From Phytomonospora sp040655735 (GTDB taxonomy: Bacteria > Actinomycetota > Actinomycetes > Mycobacteriales > Micromonosporaceae): a stretch of 64,000 nt of DNA. Within the stretch, counting starts at the first letter, position 1, and each line of letters starts with the position of its first letter. Location of the stretch: positions 62,001 to 126,000 of the forward strand of contig NZ_JBFAKK010000006.1 in the NCBI RefSeq assembly GCF_040655735.1. The letters run 5' to 3'. The translations under genes and the position numbers were made by a program. Below are positions 25,153 to 33,688 of the stretch, piece after piece. Under the pieces are notes generated by a model that ran no database searches, was not told the DNA's origin, and saw only the letters and a program-made list of their open reading frames with translations.

Positions 25153-26051
25153 CGCGCCGACCTGGCCGTGGCGGCGAGCTCGGCGGCTGTCGCGGCGGAC
25201 ACGGCGCCGTCGGCGATCACCGCTGCGATGTGCCGCTCGATCGACTCTCCGGGGGCCAGTGTCAGCGGCGACTCCCAGGTCAGCGATGAGCCGACGCCGA
25301 GGTAGTCGCGGGCTCGCACGAACCATCTGTCCCGGGCGGTGCCCTCGTCGGCTGGTGCGAACAGGACGGTCCAGTCGCCGTCTTCGCCGCCGGCGCAGGT
25401 GACCGCCGTCCAGGCGGCGGTGCGGCCGTGCACGGAGGCGACGCCGTTGCCGAGCGGGCTGAGGATCGCGATCGTTCCGGTGATCGCCGGGCCGCGCCAG
25501 AAGAACCCGCCGTAGCCGGCGCCGGGGCGGCCGAGGGCGGCGGGGCTGCGGATCGTCAGCGGTCGCTCGGTCACGTTCGTCAGGCGGCTTCGGGTGCTCA
25601 GGGTCCAGGCGGTGTCGCTGAGCGGGCGGCAGGCGAGGGATCGCGTCTCGTGGAGCAGGTCGCGCTGATCGCCGCTCACCCATCGCAGGGTGTGCGCGAG
25701 TCCGCCGGAGGTGTGGTGCAGCCAGCGCTGGTGTCGCTGGCTGCCGTGGTTGTCCAGCCACGCCGGGCCGTGGTCGGCGACGAAGGTGCGCCCGCCCCAG
25801 AAGTTGCTTCCGTCGATGTCGGGTGCGGCGATGCTGATGCCGAACTGGTGGCGGTGGGAGTCGGGGCCGGCTTCGGTCACGACGAGTCCCGCGAGCGTGC
25901 GCACGGGATGCAGGTAGGGCCGTGGGGAATTGCCAAGGGCGACCTGCGGGTTCCACACGTATTCGGCGACGTCACGGCCGGCGGCCCGAAGCGGCAGGAC
26001 CTCGGGGGGATCCTCGGCGAGCGCGGGGCCCCGTGCGCCGGAAGTCGCCAT
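25149..26051 (-). CDS. PmoA/DUF6807 family protein, copy 2
   Basis: 300-aa protein of the PmoA family (PF14100/DUF6807). The name came from a methane-oxygenase misassignment and the true function is unsettled; members often sit in carbohydrate loci. Hallmarks visible: RPYLHPVRTLAG, DSHRHQFGISIA, NFWGGRTFV, HGSQRHQRW and GYGGFFWRGP. The conserved His-rich face (HPVRT, SHRHQF) could bind metal or sugar. The ATG at 26051 follows AGAGGCGGCGAGG; an alternative ATG at 26072 overlaps the upstream stop. Paralogue of the preceding gene. Confidence 0.8.
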   Translation of the reverse strand: MATSGARGPALAEDPPEVLPLRAAGRDVAEYVWNPQVALGNSPRPYLHPVRTLAGLVVTEAGPDSHRHQFGISIAAPDIDGSNFWGGRTFVADHGPAWLDNHGSQRHQRWLHHTSGGLAHTLRWVSGDQRDLLHETRSLACRPLSDTAWTLSTRSRLTNVTERPLTIRSPAALGRPGAGYGGFFWRGPAITGTIAILSPLGNGVASVHGRTAAWTAVTCAGGEDGDWTVLFAPADEGTARDRWFVRARDYLGVGSSLTWESPLTLAPGESIERHIAAVIADGAVSAATAAELAATARSAR

Positions 26052-26068
26052 GATCGCCTCGCCGCCTC

Positions 26069-27025
26069 TCATCGCATGGCCCGCGTGTGCCCGGCCGGCC
26101 GGCGGGCAGGGCGGCCGGACCGGGTGGCCGCTGCGGCGGGCGTCGCGGGCCGGCTGCCCGGCGTGTCCGCGGTGACGGCTCCGACGAGGCCGGCGACCTG
26201 GTCGGAGCGTAGCCTGCCGTCGGCGACCACAGTGATGATACGACGGCCGACCTCGGCGCCCGGGGCCAAGACGAGGGGCCGGTCCCAGGCGAGGGAGGAG
26301 CCGACACCGGCGTAGTCGCCGGTGCGGACGAACCATGGGTCGGTGTCGGGTCCACTGTGGATGAATATCAGTGTCCAGGGGGCGCCGTGGTTTCCGCTGA
26401 TCGCCATCCAGGGCGTGTGGCGACCGTGGAGGGCCTGGGCGCCGGTCAGACCGGGGCCGAGGACCTGGATCCGGCCGCTCCCGCGCCTGGCCCGCCAGAA
26501 GAAGCCCCCGTAACCGGCTCCGGGCCGGCCGTTGGCGGCGGGGCTGGCGAGGGCCAGCGGTGCCTGGACCACATTGGACAATCTAAAGGAGAAGTCCAGT
26601 GCCCAGGCACCCGAGTCGATCGGCAGCGCGGCGATGTGGCGCCGTTCGCGCAGCAGCTCGTCCCCGCCGGGACCTGCCCAGCTCAGGTCCTGCGTGAGCG
26701 TGGACGCCGTCCGGTCGGCCCAGCCCTCGTGGCGCTGTGTCCCGTGATTGGGCAGGTGCATCGAACCGCGACCCGACACGAAGGTGCGCCCGCCCCAGAA
26801 GTTGGCACCGGCGACGTCGGCCACGGCGACGCTCACACCGAGGTGGTGCCGGTGGTCGTCCGGCATCGACTCGGTGACCTCGGTCCCGGTGAGCGTGCGG
26901 ACGGGGTGCAGGAAGGGCCGCGGGGAGACCGTGCCGGGCAGACTCGGCCGCCACACGTAGTCGGCGACCTGCCGTCCGGTCACACTCAGGCTCGCCGTCC
27001 GCGAAGGCGCGGTCACGTCAACCAC
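26069..27025 (-). CDS. PmoA/DUF6807 family protein, copy 1
   Basis: About 318-aa paralogue of the next gene with the same block order: YVWRPSLPG, RPFLHPVRTLTG, DDHRHHLGVSVAVADV, NFWGGRTFVSG, HGTQRHEGW and GAGYGGFFWRARR. The C-terminus has an extra Arg/Ala/Pro-rich tail of about 35 residues. The GTG at 27025 is preferred (GGGGAA upstream) and overlaps the end of the GH43 gene; GTG 27016 is the alternative. No signal peptide, so the pair acts in the cytoplasm, next to a GH43 and an oxidoreductase. Confidence 0.8.
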   Translation of the reverse strand: MVDVTAPSRTASLSVTGRQVADYVWRPSLPGTVSPRPFLHPVRTLTGTEVTESMPDDHRHHLGVSVAVADVAGANFWGGRTFVSGRGSMHLPNHGTQRHEGWADRTASTLTQDLSWAGPGGDELLRERRHIAALPIDSGAWALDFSFRLSNVVQAPLALASPAANGRPGAGYGGFFWRARRGSGRIQVLGPGLTGAQALHGRHTPWMAISGNHGAPWTLIFIHSGPDTDPWFVRTGDYAGVGSSLAWDRPLVLAPGAEVGRRIITVVADGRLRSDQVAGLVGAVTADTPGSRPATPAAAATRSGRPARRPAGHTRAMR

Positions 27026-28625
27026 GGTCGGTTCCCCGCGTCGCATCCGTCCGCTGTGGACTGCGGCCGGTGACCTCGAAGGCCGACATGCGCGCGGTCG
27101 CCGCGGTTTCGCGGCCCGTCGGCGCGGTGGCGAAGACGCCGAGGGTGGCGCCGACCCAATGCCCGGCCGTCGATGTGAACGGTTCCCCGAACGGACGGGG
27201 GGCCGCACCGTCGATGGCGGCGAAGAATCCGCAGCGACCGTCGGGGTCGACGTCCACGCCGACGGCGACCGTCACGCTCGTCCCGTCCGCGTCGACGGGC
27301 ACGAGAACGGGTGGTGCCGCCTCCCGCTCGGCTTCACCGGCCATCGCCGTGCGGTGCACGAGGTGGACGCCGTCCACGGTGCTCACGAGACCGATCCACG
27401 CGTAGGTGCGCCCGACGACGGCCAGCCCGGCTCGCGCGCCGATGGTGTCCGCGCCGGTCAGGCGCATCGTCGTCGCGGCACGGAAGCGGTCGGAGGGCAG
27501 ACGCTGCCCGAGGAGGTTCGGCAGTCGGCGAAGATCACCGTCGACGTCGGACGCCGCGCACTTCAGCTCCGGCCCCTCCCCCGGGCGCACGCTGAGCCAG
27601 CCCGGCCGCGGGTTGGCCGCCCATGACCACTGCGGACCGACTCCGGTACCGGCGAAATCGTCACCGTCGGCCGGAGCGCCCGGCGCCGAGGGCGAGGCGA
27701 CCGCGGGCTTCGCGTGCGAGGGCACGGGCGCGCCCGACGCGCCGATCACGGGCCATCCGTCGGGCTGCCAGCGCAGAGGCTGGAGATGCACCACACGACC
27801 GAACGGGCCTTTGTCCTGGAAGTGCAGGAACCAGTCCTGGCCTTCGGCCGTGGTGACCCATGCGCCCTGGTGCGGGCCGTTGACGGGAGTGTCGCCCTGC
27901 GCGAGGACGACGCGCTCCTCGTAAGGGCCGAAGACCTCGCGGGAGCGGAAGACCGATTGCCAGCCGTCGGCCACGCCGCCCGCGGGAGCGAAGATGTAGT
28001 ACCAGCCGTCACGTCGGTAGAACTTCGGTCCCTCCAGAGTCCGATAGCCCGGCAGGGAGTCGCCGTCGATGACGGTGCGGCCCTCGTCGAGCAGCTCGGT
28101 GGCGTCGGAACTCATCCGGTGGCAGGTGAGCCGGTTGTTGAAGCCCGCCCGGCTCTTCGCCCAGGCGTGGACCAGGTAGGCCGAGCCGTCCTCGTCCCAC
28201 AGCGGGCAGGGATCGATGAGGCCGCGGCCTCCTTTCAGCAGGGACGGCCGGCTCCACTCACCCGCGGGATCGCGCGCCGTGGTGACGAAGATGCCCCGGT
28301 CGGGGTCCGGGTAGAAGATCCAGAAGCGGTCGTCGTGGTGTCGCAGCGCCGGCGCCCACACCCCGCAGCCGGGCTGCGGAGTCCCGAAGACGTCATCGGG
28401 TTCCAGGCTCGGCAGCGCGTGGCCGAGGATCGACCAGTTCACCAGGTCGCGGCTGTGCAGCAAGGGCAGGCCCGGTGCGCGGTGGAAGCTGGAGGCCACG
28501 AGGTAGAAGTCCCGGCCGGCGCGGACGACGTCCGGATCGGACCAGTCGGCGTGCAGGACCGGGTTGCGGTAGGTGCCGTCGCCGTTGTCGGCTGCCCATG
28601 CCGGGGTCCGGGCGGTGGGGATCAT
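27018..28625 (-). CDS. Intracellular GH43 (subfamily 12-like) glycosidase
   Basis: 535-aa GH43 enzyme with no signal peptide. The N-terminal propeller begins YRNPVLHADWSDPDVVR with the base Asp, then GLIDPCPLWDEDG (modulator) and RTLEGPKFY (acid Glu). A C-terminal beta-sandwich of about 200 residues (from DDFAGTGVGPQWSW) resembles the concanavalin-like module of such enzymes. It probably trims imported oligosaccharides carrying arabinose, xylose or galactose. The ATG at 28625 follows AGAGG. Placed between the oxidoreductase and PmoA genes. Confidence 0.9.
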   Translation of the reverse strand: MIPTARTPAWAADNGDGTYRNPVLHADWSDPDVVRAGRDFYLVASSFHRAPGLPLLHSRDLVNWSILGHALPSLEPDDVFGTPQPGCGVWAPALRHHDDRFWIFYPDPDRGIFVTTARDPAGEWSRPSLLKGGRGLIDPCPLWDEDGSAYLVHAWAKSRAGFNNRLTCHRMSSDATELLDEGRTVIDGDSLPGYRTLEGPKFYRRDGWYYIFAPAGGVADGWQSVFRSREVFGPYEERVVLAQGDTPVNGPHQGAWVTTAEGQDWFLHFQDKGPFGRVVHLQPLRWQPDGWPVIGASGAPVPSHAKPAVASPSAPGAPADGDDFAGTGVGPQWSWAANPRPGWLSVRPGEGPELKCAASDVDGDLRRLPNLLGQRLPSDRFRAATTMRLTGADTIGARAGLAVVGRTYAWIGLVSTVDGVHLVHRTAMAGEAEREAAPPVLVPVDADGTSVTVAVGVDVDPDGRCGFFAAIDGAAPRPFGEPFTSTAGHWVGATLGVFATAPTGRETAATARMSAFEVTGRSPQRTDATRGTDRG

Positions 28626-28674
28626 CGGTGGTGCCTCTCGTTTCGGCGTCGGAACCTGCGGGGACGTGCTCGGC

Positions 28675-30021
28675 TCACCGGCCACCGGTCGCGGTCGGCG
28701 GCGGAAGCAGGCCGTCGAGTCGAACGGCCTCGCCGGTGCGCAGCGACTCGTTGCCGGCGATACCGACCAGGACGCTGGCGGCGCCGTCACCGAAACCGGC
28801 GCTGCGGCGCAGCGGGTCGGCGCCGGGACCGCGAAAGACGTCGTCGAGGAGCATTCCGTCGCCGCCGCCGTGCGAACCGCGGCCTTCACCGATCGCGATC
28901 TCGCGCGCCGGTTCCCAATGCCGCTGCAACGTCAGTCGCGAGCCCTGGGAACGCGACCCGGCGGCCTCGGCGCCCGAGATCCGGTCCGCGCTGGGATCGA
29001 GCACCGACGCGTTCGCCGGCCGGACCTGCCCGCGTTCGACCACGTCGAGTTCGATGCGGCCTTCGGTGCCGTTGACCGCCACCCGGTAGCCCTCCCACGG
29101 GCTGTGCGCGTGCAAGGTGTAGGACATCGAGGCACCTCGCCGGTAGCCGACCACCACGTTGAGGTTGTCCTCGATCGTGATGCCTTCGGAGAAGACGTCG
29201 CGGTCACGGATGTAGCCGTCCAGGTGCTCACCGTCGCGGTACAGCAGGCGCAGTCTCTCGTCGGCGCCCAGATCGAAGGCGAAAGGATCGCCGGCGTCGA
29301 CGTTGCGGGCCCGCTCCGGCCGGTTCTCCAGGCCGCGCCGGCGCGCGTTCTGCGCGCCGTAGAAGAAGAGCCCGCCCCGGGCGAAGACGACCTCCGGCCG
29401 GTCGTCGAGCCACCAGTTGACCAGATCGAAGTGATGGGTCGACTTGTGGACCAGCAACCCGCCGGAGGTGGCCTTGTCGCGGTGCCACCGGCGGAAGTAG
29501 TCGGCGCCGTGGAGCGTGTCGAGGCACCACTCGAAGTTCACCGAGGTCACCTCGCCGACGGCGCCCTCCGCGATGAGCTCGCGCACCAGGGTGTTGCGCG
29601 GCGAATAGCGGTAGTTGAAGGTGACGACGAGCTCCCCGTCGCTCCTGCCGACGGCGTCCTGGATGCGCCGCACCCCCGCGAGGTCGGTGGTCATCGGCTT
29701 CTCGACCACCACGTCGGCGCCGTGCTCCAAGGCGCGCGCGACGTATTCGGCGTGGGTGGCGTCCGGCGAGGTGATCACGACGGTGTCGGGCCGCTCGTCG
29801 GCCAGCATCCGGCCGAAGTCGGCGGGCGCGTAGTGCCCGACCCGCAGATCCGGCCGGACCGCGGCGACCAGCCGGTCGTGGTAGGACATCCGCACCTCGT
29901 TGGTGTCGCAGAACGCGACCGGGTGCCCGACGTCGGCGTGGCCGTCGAGCAGGGAGGCGAGGTACATCTGGGCGCGGTGGCCGGTGCCGACGAAGGCGTA
30001 ACGCCTCTGCTGACCGGTCAT
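28675..30021 (-). CDS. Gfo/Idh/MocA family oxidoreductase
   Basis: 448-aa NAD(P)-dependent sugar oxidoreductase. The Rossmann N-terminus is YAFVGTGHRAQMYLASLL. The EKP motif (VVVEKPMTTDLAG) and the substrate-domain lysine/histidine segment LLVHKSTHHFDLVNWW are intact. It starts at 30021 with ATGA overlap of the permease stop. Within the pectin operon it likely oxidises or epimerises a sugar released by the GH43 enzyme; the exact sugar is unknown. Confidence 0.9.
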   Translation of the reverse strand: MTGQQRRYAFVGTGHRAQMYLASLLDGHADVGHPVAFCDTNEVRMSYHDRLVAAVRPDLRVGHYAPADFGRMLADERPDTVVITSPDATHAEYVARALEHGADVVVEKPMTTDLAGVRRIQDAVGRSDGELVVTFNYRYSPRNTLVRELIAEGAVGEVTSVNFEWCLDTLHGADYFRRWHRDKATSGGLLVHKSTHHFDLVNWWLDDRPEVVFARGGLFFYGAQNARRRGLENRPERARNVDAGDPFAFDLGADERLRLLYRDGEHLDGYIRDRDVFSEGITIEDNLNVVVGYRRGASMSYTLHAHSPWEGYRVAVNGTEGRIELDVVERGQVRPANASVLDPSADRISGAEAAGSRSQGSRLTLQRHWEPAREIAIGEGRGSHGGGDGMLLDDVFRGPGADPLRRSAGFGDGAASVLVGIAGNESLRTGEAVRLDGLLPPPTATGGR

Positions 30022-30923
30022 TTCAGGCCCGTGGTGGCGATGCCCTTGACCAGGTACTTCTGGCCGGCGATGAAGAATCCGATCACCGGTGCCAGCGACA
30101 GGAACGACATGGCGAACATCTGCCCCCACTGGGACTGCCCCTCGGAGTCGATGAACTGCCGCAGCGCCAGCGGCACGGTGTACAGCTCGGAGTCGGTCAG
30201 GTAGAGCAGTGGCCCGAAGAACTCGTTCCACACCGAGATGAAGGTGAAGATGGCGGTGGTGGCGAAGGCGGGCATGCACAGCGGCATGATCACGCTCCAG
30301 AAGGTGCGGAAGGGACCGGCGCCGTCGATGCGGGCCGCGTCGTCGAGTTCCTTGGGCAGGGAGCGCATGAACTGCACCATCAGGAAGATGTAGAAGGCGT
30401 TGGTGGCCAGGAAGTTCGGGACCAGCAGCGGGTAGTAGGTGTTGAGCCAGTCCAGCTTGGCGAAGACGATGTACTGCGGCACGAGCAGCACATGGCCGGG
30501 CAGCATCATGGTCCCGAGCATCAGGGTGAAGAACAGCTTGCGGCCGGTGAAGTTGAGCCGGGCGAAGCCGTAGGCGGCCAGCGAGCACGACAGGAGGTTC
30601 CCCACGATGCTCAGCACCACGATCACCGCCGAGTTGATCAGGTAGACGCTGAAAGGCTGCTCCAGGGCCGTCCAGCCCTCGGCGTAGTTGCCCCAGTCCC
30701 ACTCGGAGGGCCACAGCGACAGGTCGGTGAACACCAGCCGGCTCGGCTTGAGGGAACTGGAGATCATCCACATCAAGGGGTAGAGCATGACCGCCCCGGC
30801 GACGCACAGCAGTACGTGGCGCAGGAAGCGGCGGCGGCGGGTGCTGCCCTGGCGTTCCAGGTAGCTGTCCTCGGTCTCCTTCGGTTTCACGCCGGGCGGC
30901 GGCTCTTTCACGGTGATCGACAT
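30018..30923 (-). CDS. Carbohydrate ABC importer permease, MalG-like (second importer)
   Basis: 301-aa CUT1 permease with six TM segments. It has a charged N-terminal tail containing RQGSTRRRRFLRH. The EAA loop is ELDDAARIDGAGPFRTFWSVIMPL. The ATG at 30923 lies 9 bp after the stop of the MalF-like partner. Clearly divergent from the permease at 20602, so the locus carries two distinct uptake systems. Confidence 0.94.
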   Translation of the reverse strand: MSITVKEPPPGVKPKETEDSYLERQGSTRRRRFLRHVLLCVAGAVMLYPLMWMISSSLKPSRLVFTDLSLWPSEWDWGNYAEGWTALEQPFSVYLINSAVIVVLSIVGNLLSCSLAAYGFARLNFTGRKLFFTLMLGTMMLPGHVLLVPQYIVFAKLDWLNTYYPLLVPNFLATNAFYIFLMVQFMRSLPKELDDAARIDGAGPFRTFWSVIMPLCMPAFATTAIFTFISVWNEFFGPLLYLTDSELYTVPLALRQFIDSEGQSQWGQMFAMSFLSLAPVIGFFIAGQKYLVKGIATTGLK

Positions 30924-30932
30924 GGCGTGACC

Positions 30933-31889
30933 TCAGTTGTCGTAGAAGACCCAGTACTTGGCGGTGAAGAAGTTGAGCGCGGTGAAGGCCCCGATGATCA
31001 CCAGCAGGAACCAGGCCATCGCCGAGGCGTAACCCATCCGGAACTGCGAGAAGCCCTGCTGATAGAGGTAGAGGTTGTAGAACAGGGTCGACTCGGCCGG
31101 ACCGCCCGTGCCGCCGCTCATGATGAAGCCCTGCGTGAAGGTCTGGAACGACGAGATCAGCGACTGGATCAGGTTGAAGAAGATGATCGGACTGAGCAGC
31201 GGCAGGGTGATCCTGCGAAACTGCTGCCACTTCGAGGCGCCGTCGAGCGCGGCGGCCTCGTAGTACATCGCGGGGATCTGCCGCAGGCCGGCCAGGAAGA
31301 TGACCATCGGCGAACCGAAGGTCCAGACGTGCAGGATGATCAGCGTGGTCAGCGCGTAGTCGGGATCGGAGGTCCAGCCGGGTCCGGTGAGGCCGAACCA
31401 GCCGATGAAGCCGTTGACGATCCCGTCCAGGCCGAAGACGTACTTCCACAGCAGGACCACCGCGACGCTTCCGCCCAGCAGCGACGGCAGGTAGAACACC
31501 GCGCGGTAGACAGGCAGTCCCTTGACCCCCCGGTTGAGCAGCATCGCCACGCCGAGCGCGACCACCAGCGACAGCGGCACCGACACGAACGTGTAGACGA
31601 AGGTGACCTTCAGGGACTGGTGCAGGACCGGGTCGTCGAGCATGTCCCGGAAATTGTCCAGCCCGGTCCACTGCGGAGGGTTGATCAGGTTGTAGTCGGT
31701 GAAGGCCAGGTACAACGAGGCGAAGAAGGGGACGACGGTCAGCAGCATCCCGATGAACCACGGCAGCAGGAAGAGGTAGCCGGCGCGGTCCTGGCGCGGT
31801 TTGCCCTTCCCCCTCGGCGACGGCGGGGTGTGGGCGGCCGGGTCCGCGTGCGATACGGACCCGGCCGAGGCGGTGGTGACGGCCGTCAT
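30933..31889 (-). CDS. Carbohydrate ABC importer permease, MalF-like (second importer)
   Basis: 318-aa CUT1 permease. The first TM segment is GYLFLLPWFIGMLLTVVPFF and the EAA loop is YEAAALDGASKWQQFRRITLPLL. The ATG at 31889 overlaps the SBP stop (ATGA), giving tight coupling to the binding protein. Confidence 0.94.
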   Translation of the reverse strand: MTAVTTASAGSVSHADPAAHTPPSPRGKGKPRQDRAGYLFLLPWFIGMLLTVVPFFASLYLAFTDYNLINPPQWTGLDNFRDMLDDPVLHQSLKVTFVYTFVSVPLSLVVALGVAMLLNRGVKGLPVYRAVFYLPSLLGGSVAVVLLWKYVFGLDGIVNGFIGWFGLTGPGWTSDPDYALTTLIILHVWTFGSPMVIFLAGLRQIPAMYYEAAALDGASKWQQFRRITLPLLSPIIFFNLIQSLISSFQTFTQGFIMSGGTGGPAESTLFYNLYLYQQGFSQFRMGYASAMAWFLLVIIGAFTALNFFTAKYWVFYDN

Positions 31890-33211
31890 GCGCCGAGCGC
31901 CTTTCGGCCGGCCTCAAGGAACTCCTTGGCCGCGTCCCGCGGACTCTGCCGTTTGAACTCGACCTCGGTGGCGATGGTCGCCAGGGTCGAGGCGATCGTG
32001 CTGGAACCGGGCGGGTAGACGAAGGACGGTGGCAGCTGCTCGCCCTGAAGGCCGGTGAGGTAGTCGGTGGCGAGCTGGTCGTCGGGTGCGAGGGCCGGTT
32101 TGATCTCCTCGGCGACCTTGCCGTTGGCCGGGACGCCTCGCGTGGTGCCCGTCGCCTTCGACGCCTCTACGTCGTTGATGAGGAAGTCGAGCAGCTTCAG
32201 GGCCTCGGTCGGGTGCTTCGACTGCGACGCGATCGACCACAGCGCCGGCGTGTCGATCGACTGGCCGCGTCGCGTCTCCGTGGTCTCCCCGGGCATTCGG
32301 AGGAGGACGAGGTCGCCGCCGGCCGCGGCGTTGTAACCGAGGAGGTTGTTGGTCGGGATGATCTGGGAGGCCAGCTTGCCCTTGGCCAGGTAGGACTGGT
32401 CGGGCGAGGAACCGACGTTCTCGAAGAAGCCGGCCGGCGGGAAACCGCCGGCGGAGCGCATCGCCTCGATCATCTCGAACCACTCCACGACCGTGGCCTC
32501 GCTGATGCCCAGCGAGCCCTCGGCGGTGTAGAAGTCCTCCCCGCGCTGACGGGTGAAGACGATGACGTTGGCCAGGGTCGCCGGCTCGAAGCCGGTGCCG
32601 TAGACCTCGCCGCCGCTGGCCCGCCCGATCTCGCGGGAGAAGGCCGCCAGGTCTTCCCAGCTCCACGTGTCCCCGTCGGGGACCTCCACCCCGAACTTGT
32701 CGGTGAGGGTCTTGTTGACCACGAAGCCGATGCTGTTCAGGCCGGACGGGATGCCGTAGTTCTTGCCGTCGACGGTCGCCAGGGTCCGCGCGTTGTCGCT
32801 GAGCCCGGACACGTCGATCAGGTCAGCGTGCTCGTTGAGGTCGAGCAGCGCTCCTCGGTCGGCGTACTCGCGGAGGCTGTCCATCCGCATCGCCATCAGG
32901 TCCGGAGGGTCGCCCGCCGCGAAGCGCGTCGCGAGCTTGTCCTTGTACGGGCCGCTGTCCTGGTATTCGGTCCTGACGGTGATCCCGGGGTTCTTCGCCT
33001 GGAAGGCGTCGAGGGCGGCCTGCGTCTTCTCGGCGCGTGAGGCGTCGCCCCACCAGACCATGTTGAGCTGGATCCCGTCACCTTCGGCGTCGTCGCCGCC
33101 GAAGCCTCGACAGGCGCTTAAGCCGAATCCGAGACCGGTCAGCCCGGCCATTCTCATGATGTCGCGGCGGCTGAGTCCAGCCCGGATGCCTCTTGCGGGT
33201 CGGTCGGTCAT
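31886..33211 (-). CDS. Extracellular sugar-binding lipoprotein (second importer)
   Basis: 441-aa solute-binding protein. The N-terminus has RR (LSRRDIMRMAGLTG) and a lipobox LSAC at about 31-34, so it may be a Tat-exported lipoprotein. The mature part starts with LNMVWWGDASRAEKTQAALDAF. Given the flanking pectinase genes it probably binds pectin-derived oligosaccharides. Codon 31, inside the lipobox, is TTA. First gene of an eight-gene operon that runs to the ROK regulator. Confidence 0.93.
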   Translation of the reverse strand: MTDRPARGIRAGLSRRDIMRMAGLTGLGFGLSACRGFGGDDAEGDGIQLNMVWWGDASRAEKTQAALDAFQAKNPGITVRTEYQDSGPYKDKLATRFAAGDPPDLMAMRMDSLREYADRGALLDLNEHADLIDVSGLSDNARTLATVDGKNYGIPSGLNSIGFVVNKTLTDKFGVEVPDGDTWSWEDLAAFSREIGRASGGEVYGTGFEPATLANVIVFTRQRGEDFYTAEGSLGISEATVVEWFEMIEAMRSAGGFPPAGFFENVGSSPDQSYLAKGKLASQIIPTNNLLGYNAAAGGDLVLLRMPGETTETRRGQSIDTPALWSIASQSKHPTEALKLLDFLINDVEASKATGTTRGVPANGKVAEEIKPALAPDDQLATDYLTGLQGEQLPPSFVYPPGSSTIASTLATIATEVEFKRQSPRDAAKEFLEAGRKALGA

Positions 33212-33439
33212 GGCAGCGGTCGTCCTTTGTGTCGAAGCGCCGACGAGGGGCGGCGTCACGTGTGTGGAGGTGTGGGGTGGTGGGTGTCGGCTCGTGCGGC
33301 GCCTTGTGGGCGAGCGTCTCGTCGGGCTCTCGACGTGCGCGGGTCTCCGGGGCGAAACCGGCGCCGGGACGCCGCTCCCGCGAGGTCTGCGCACCTCATC
33401 GGAAGACGTCGCCACTGCGTGCGGCCCTGATGCCGGGTG

Positions 33440-33469
33440 AGGTTACTACTGCGAAACCAGTTAGGTCAA
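33440..33469 (-). promoter_or_regulatory. Predicted promoter of second importer operon
   Basis: Minus strand TTGACC (33469-33464), 18-bp spacer, TAACCT (33445-33440). This leaves a roughly 230-nt leader before the SBP start at 33211. Confidence 0.5.
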
Positions 33470-33506
33470 CCCATGAAACAAATCGATTCGAGATTAGCGA
33501 AAGCCA

Positions 33507-33535
33507 TTGACTCTAATGTGGAGCCTCCCTAGAGT
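33507..33535 (+). promoter_or_regulatory. Predicted promoter of pectinase pair
   Basis: TTGACT (33507-33512), exactly 17 bp, then TAGAGT (33530-33535). Good sigma-70-type match, upstream of the pectinesterase with a leader of about 145 nt. Confidence 0.65.
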
Positions 33536-33688
33536 GAGCCCCCACGACCGCCCCGCCGCGCCGGGCGTCCCAGGAGTTTCGCGCGGCGGCCGGGGCGACC
33601 GCGGCGGGGCATCTCGCCTCGACCACACCCGGCCCGCGTTCACGGGCCGGGGAATCCGGCCGAATCCCCACTCCCGAAGGACCATCCG

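Larger units (their letters stand above)
33212..33688. promoter_or_regulatory. Divergent control region of the pectin locus
   Basis: 477 bp between the importer operon and the pectinesterase, no gene. The centre (33440-33540) is the most A/T-rich stretch in this part of the window and carries promoters for both strands. A partial direct repeat GCGAAACCAGTTA (33451) and GCGAAAGCCATTG (33497) spaced 46 bp lies between them and may bind the ROK protein. The long leaders on both sides are G/C rich with no recognised riboswitch. Confidence 0.5.

Noticed and set aside
23911..25956. 681-codon frame as one fused protein
   Set aside because: Sequence before the GTG at 25152 is a shadow of the PmoA-like gene. 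The ROK HTH begins after that start, and the GTGA overlap supports it.
25149..27025. Particulate methane monooxygenase subunit (from the name PmoA)
   Set aside because: No membrane segments and wrong context. The PF14100 PmoA name is a historical misassignment.
28675..31917. A 1080-codon minus-strand frame
   Set aside because: The real oxidoreductase starts at 30021. The upstream part is an out-of-frame shadow of the two permease genes.
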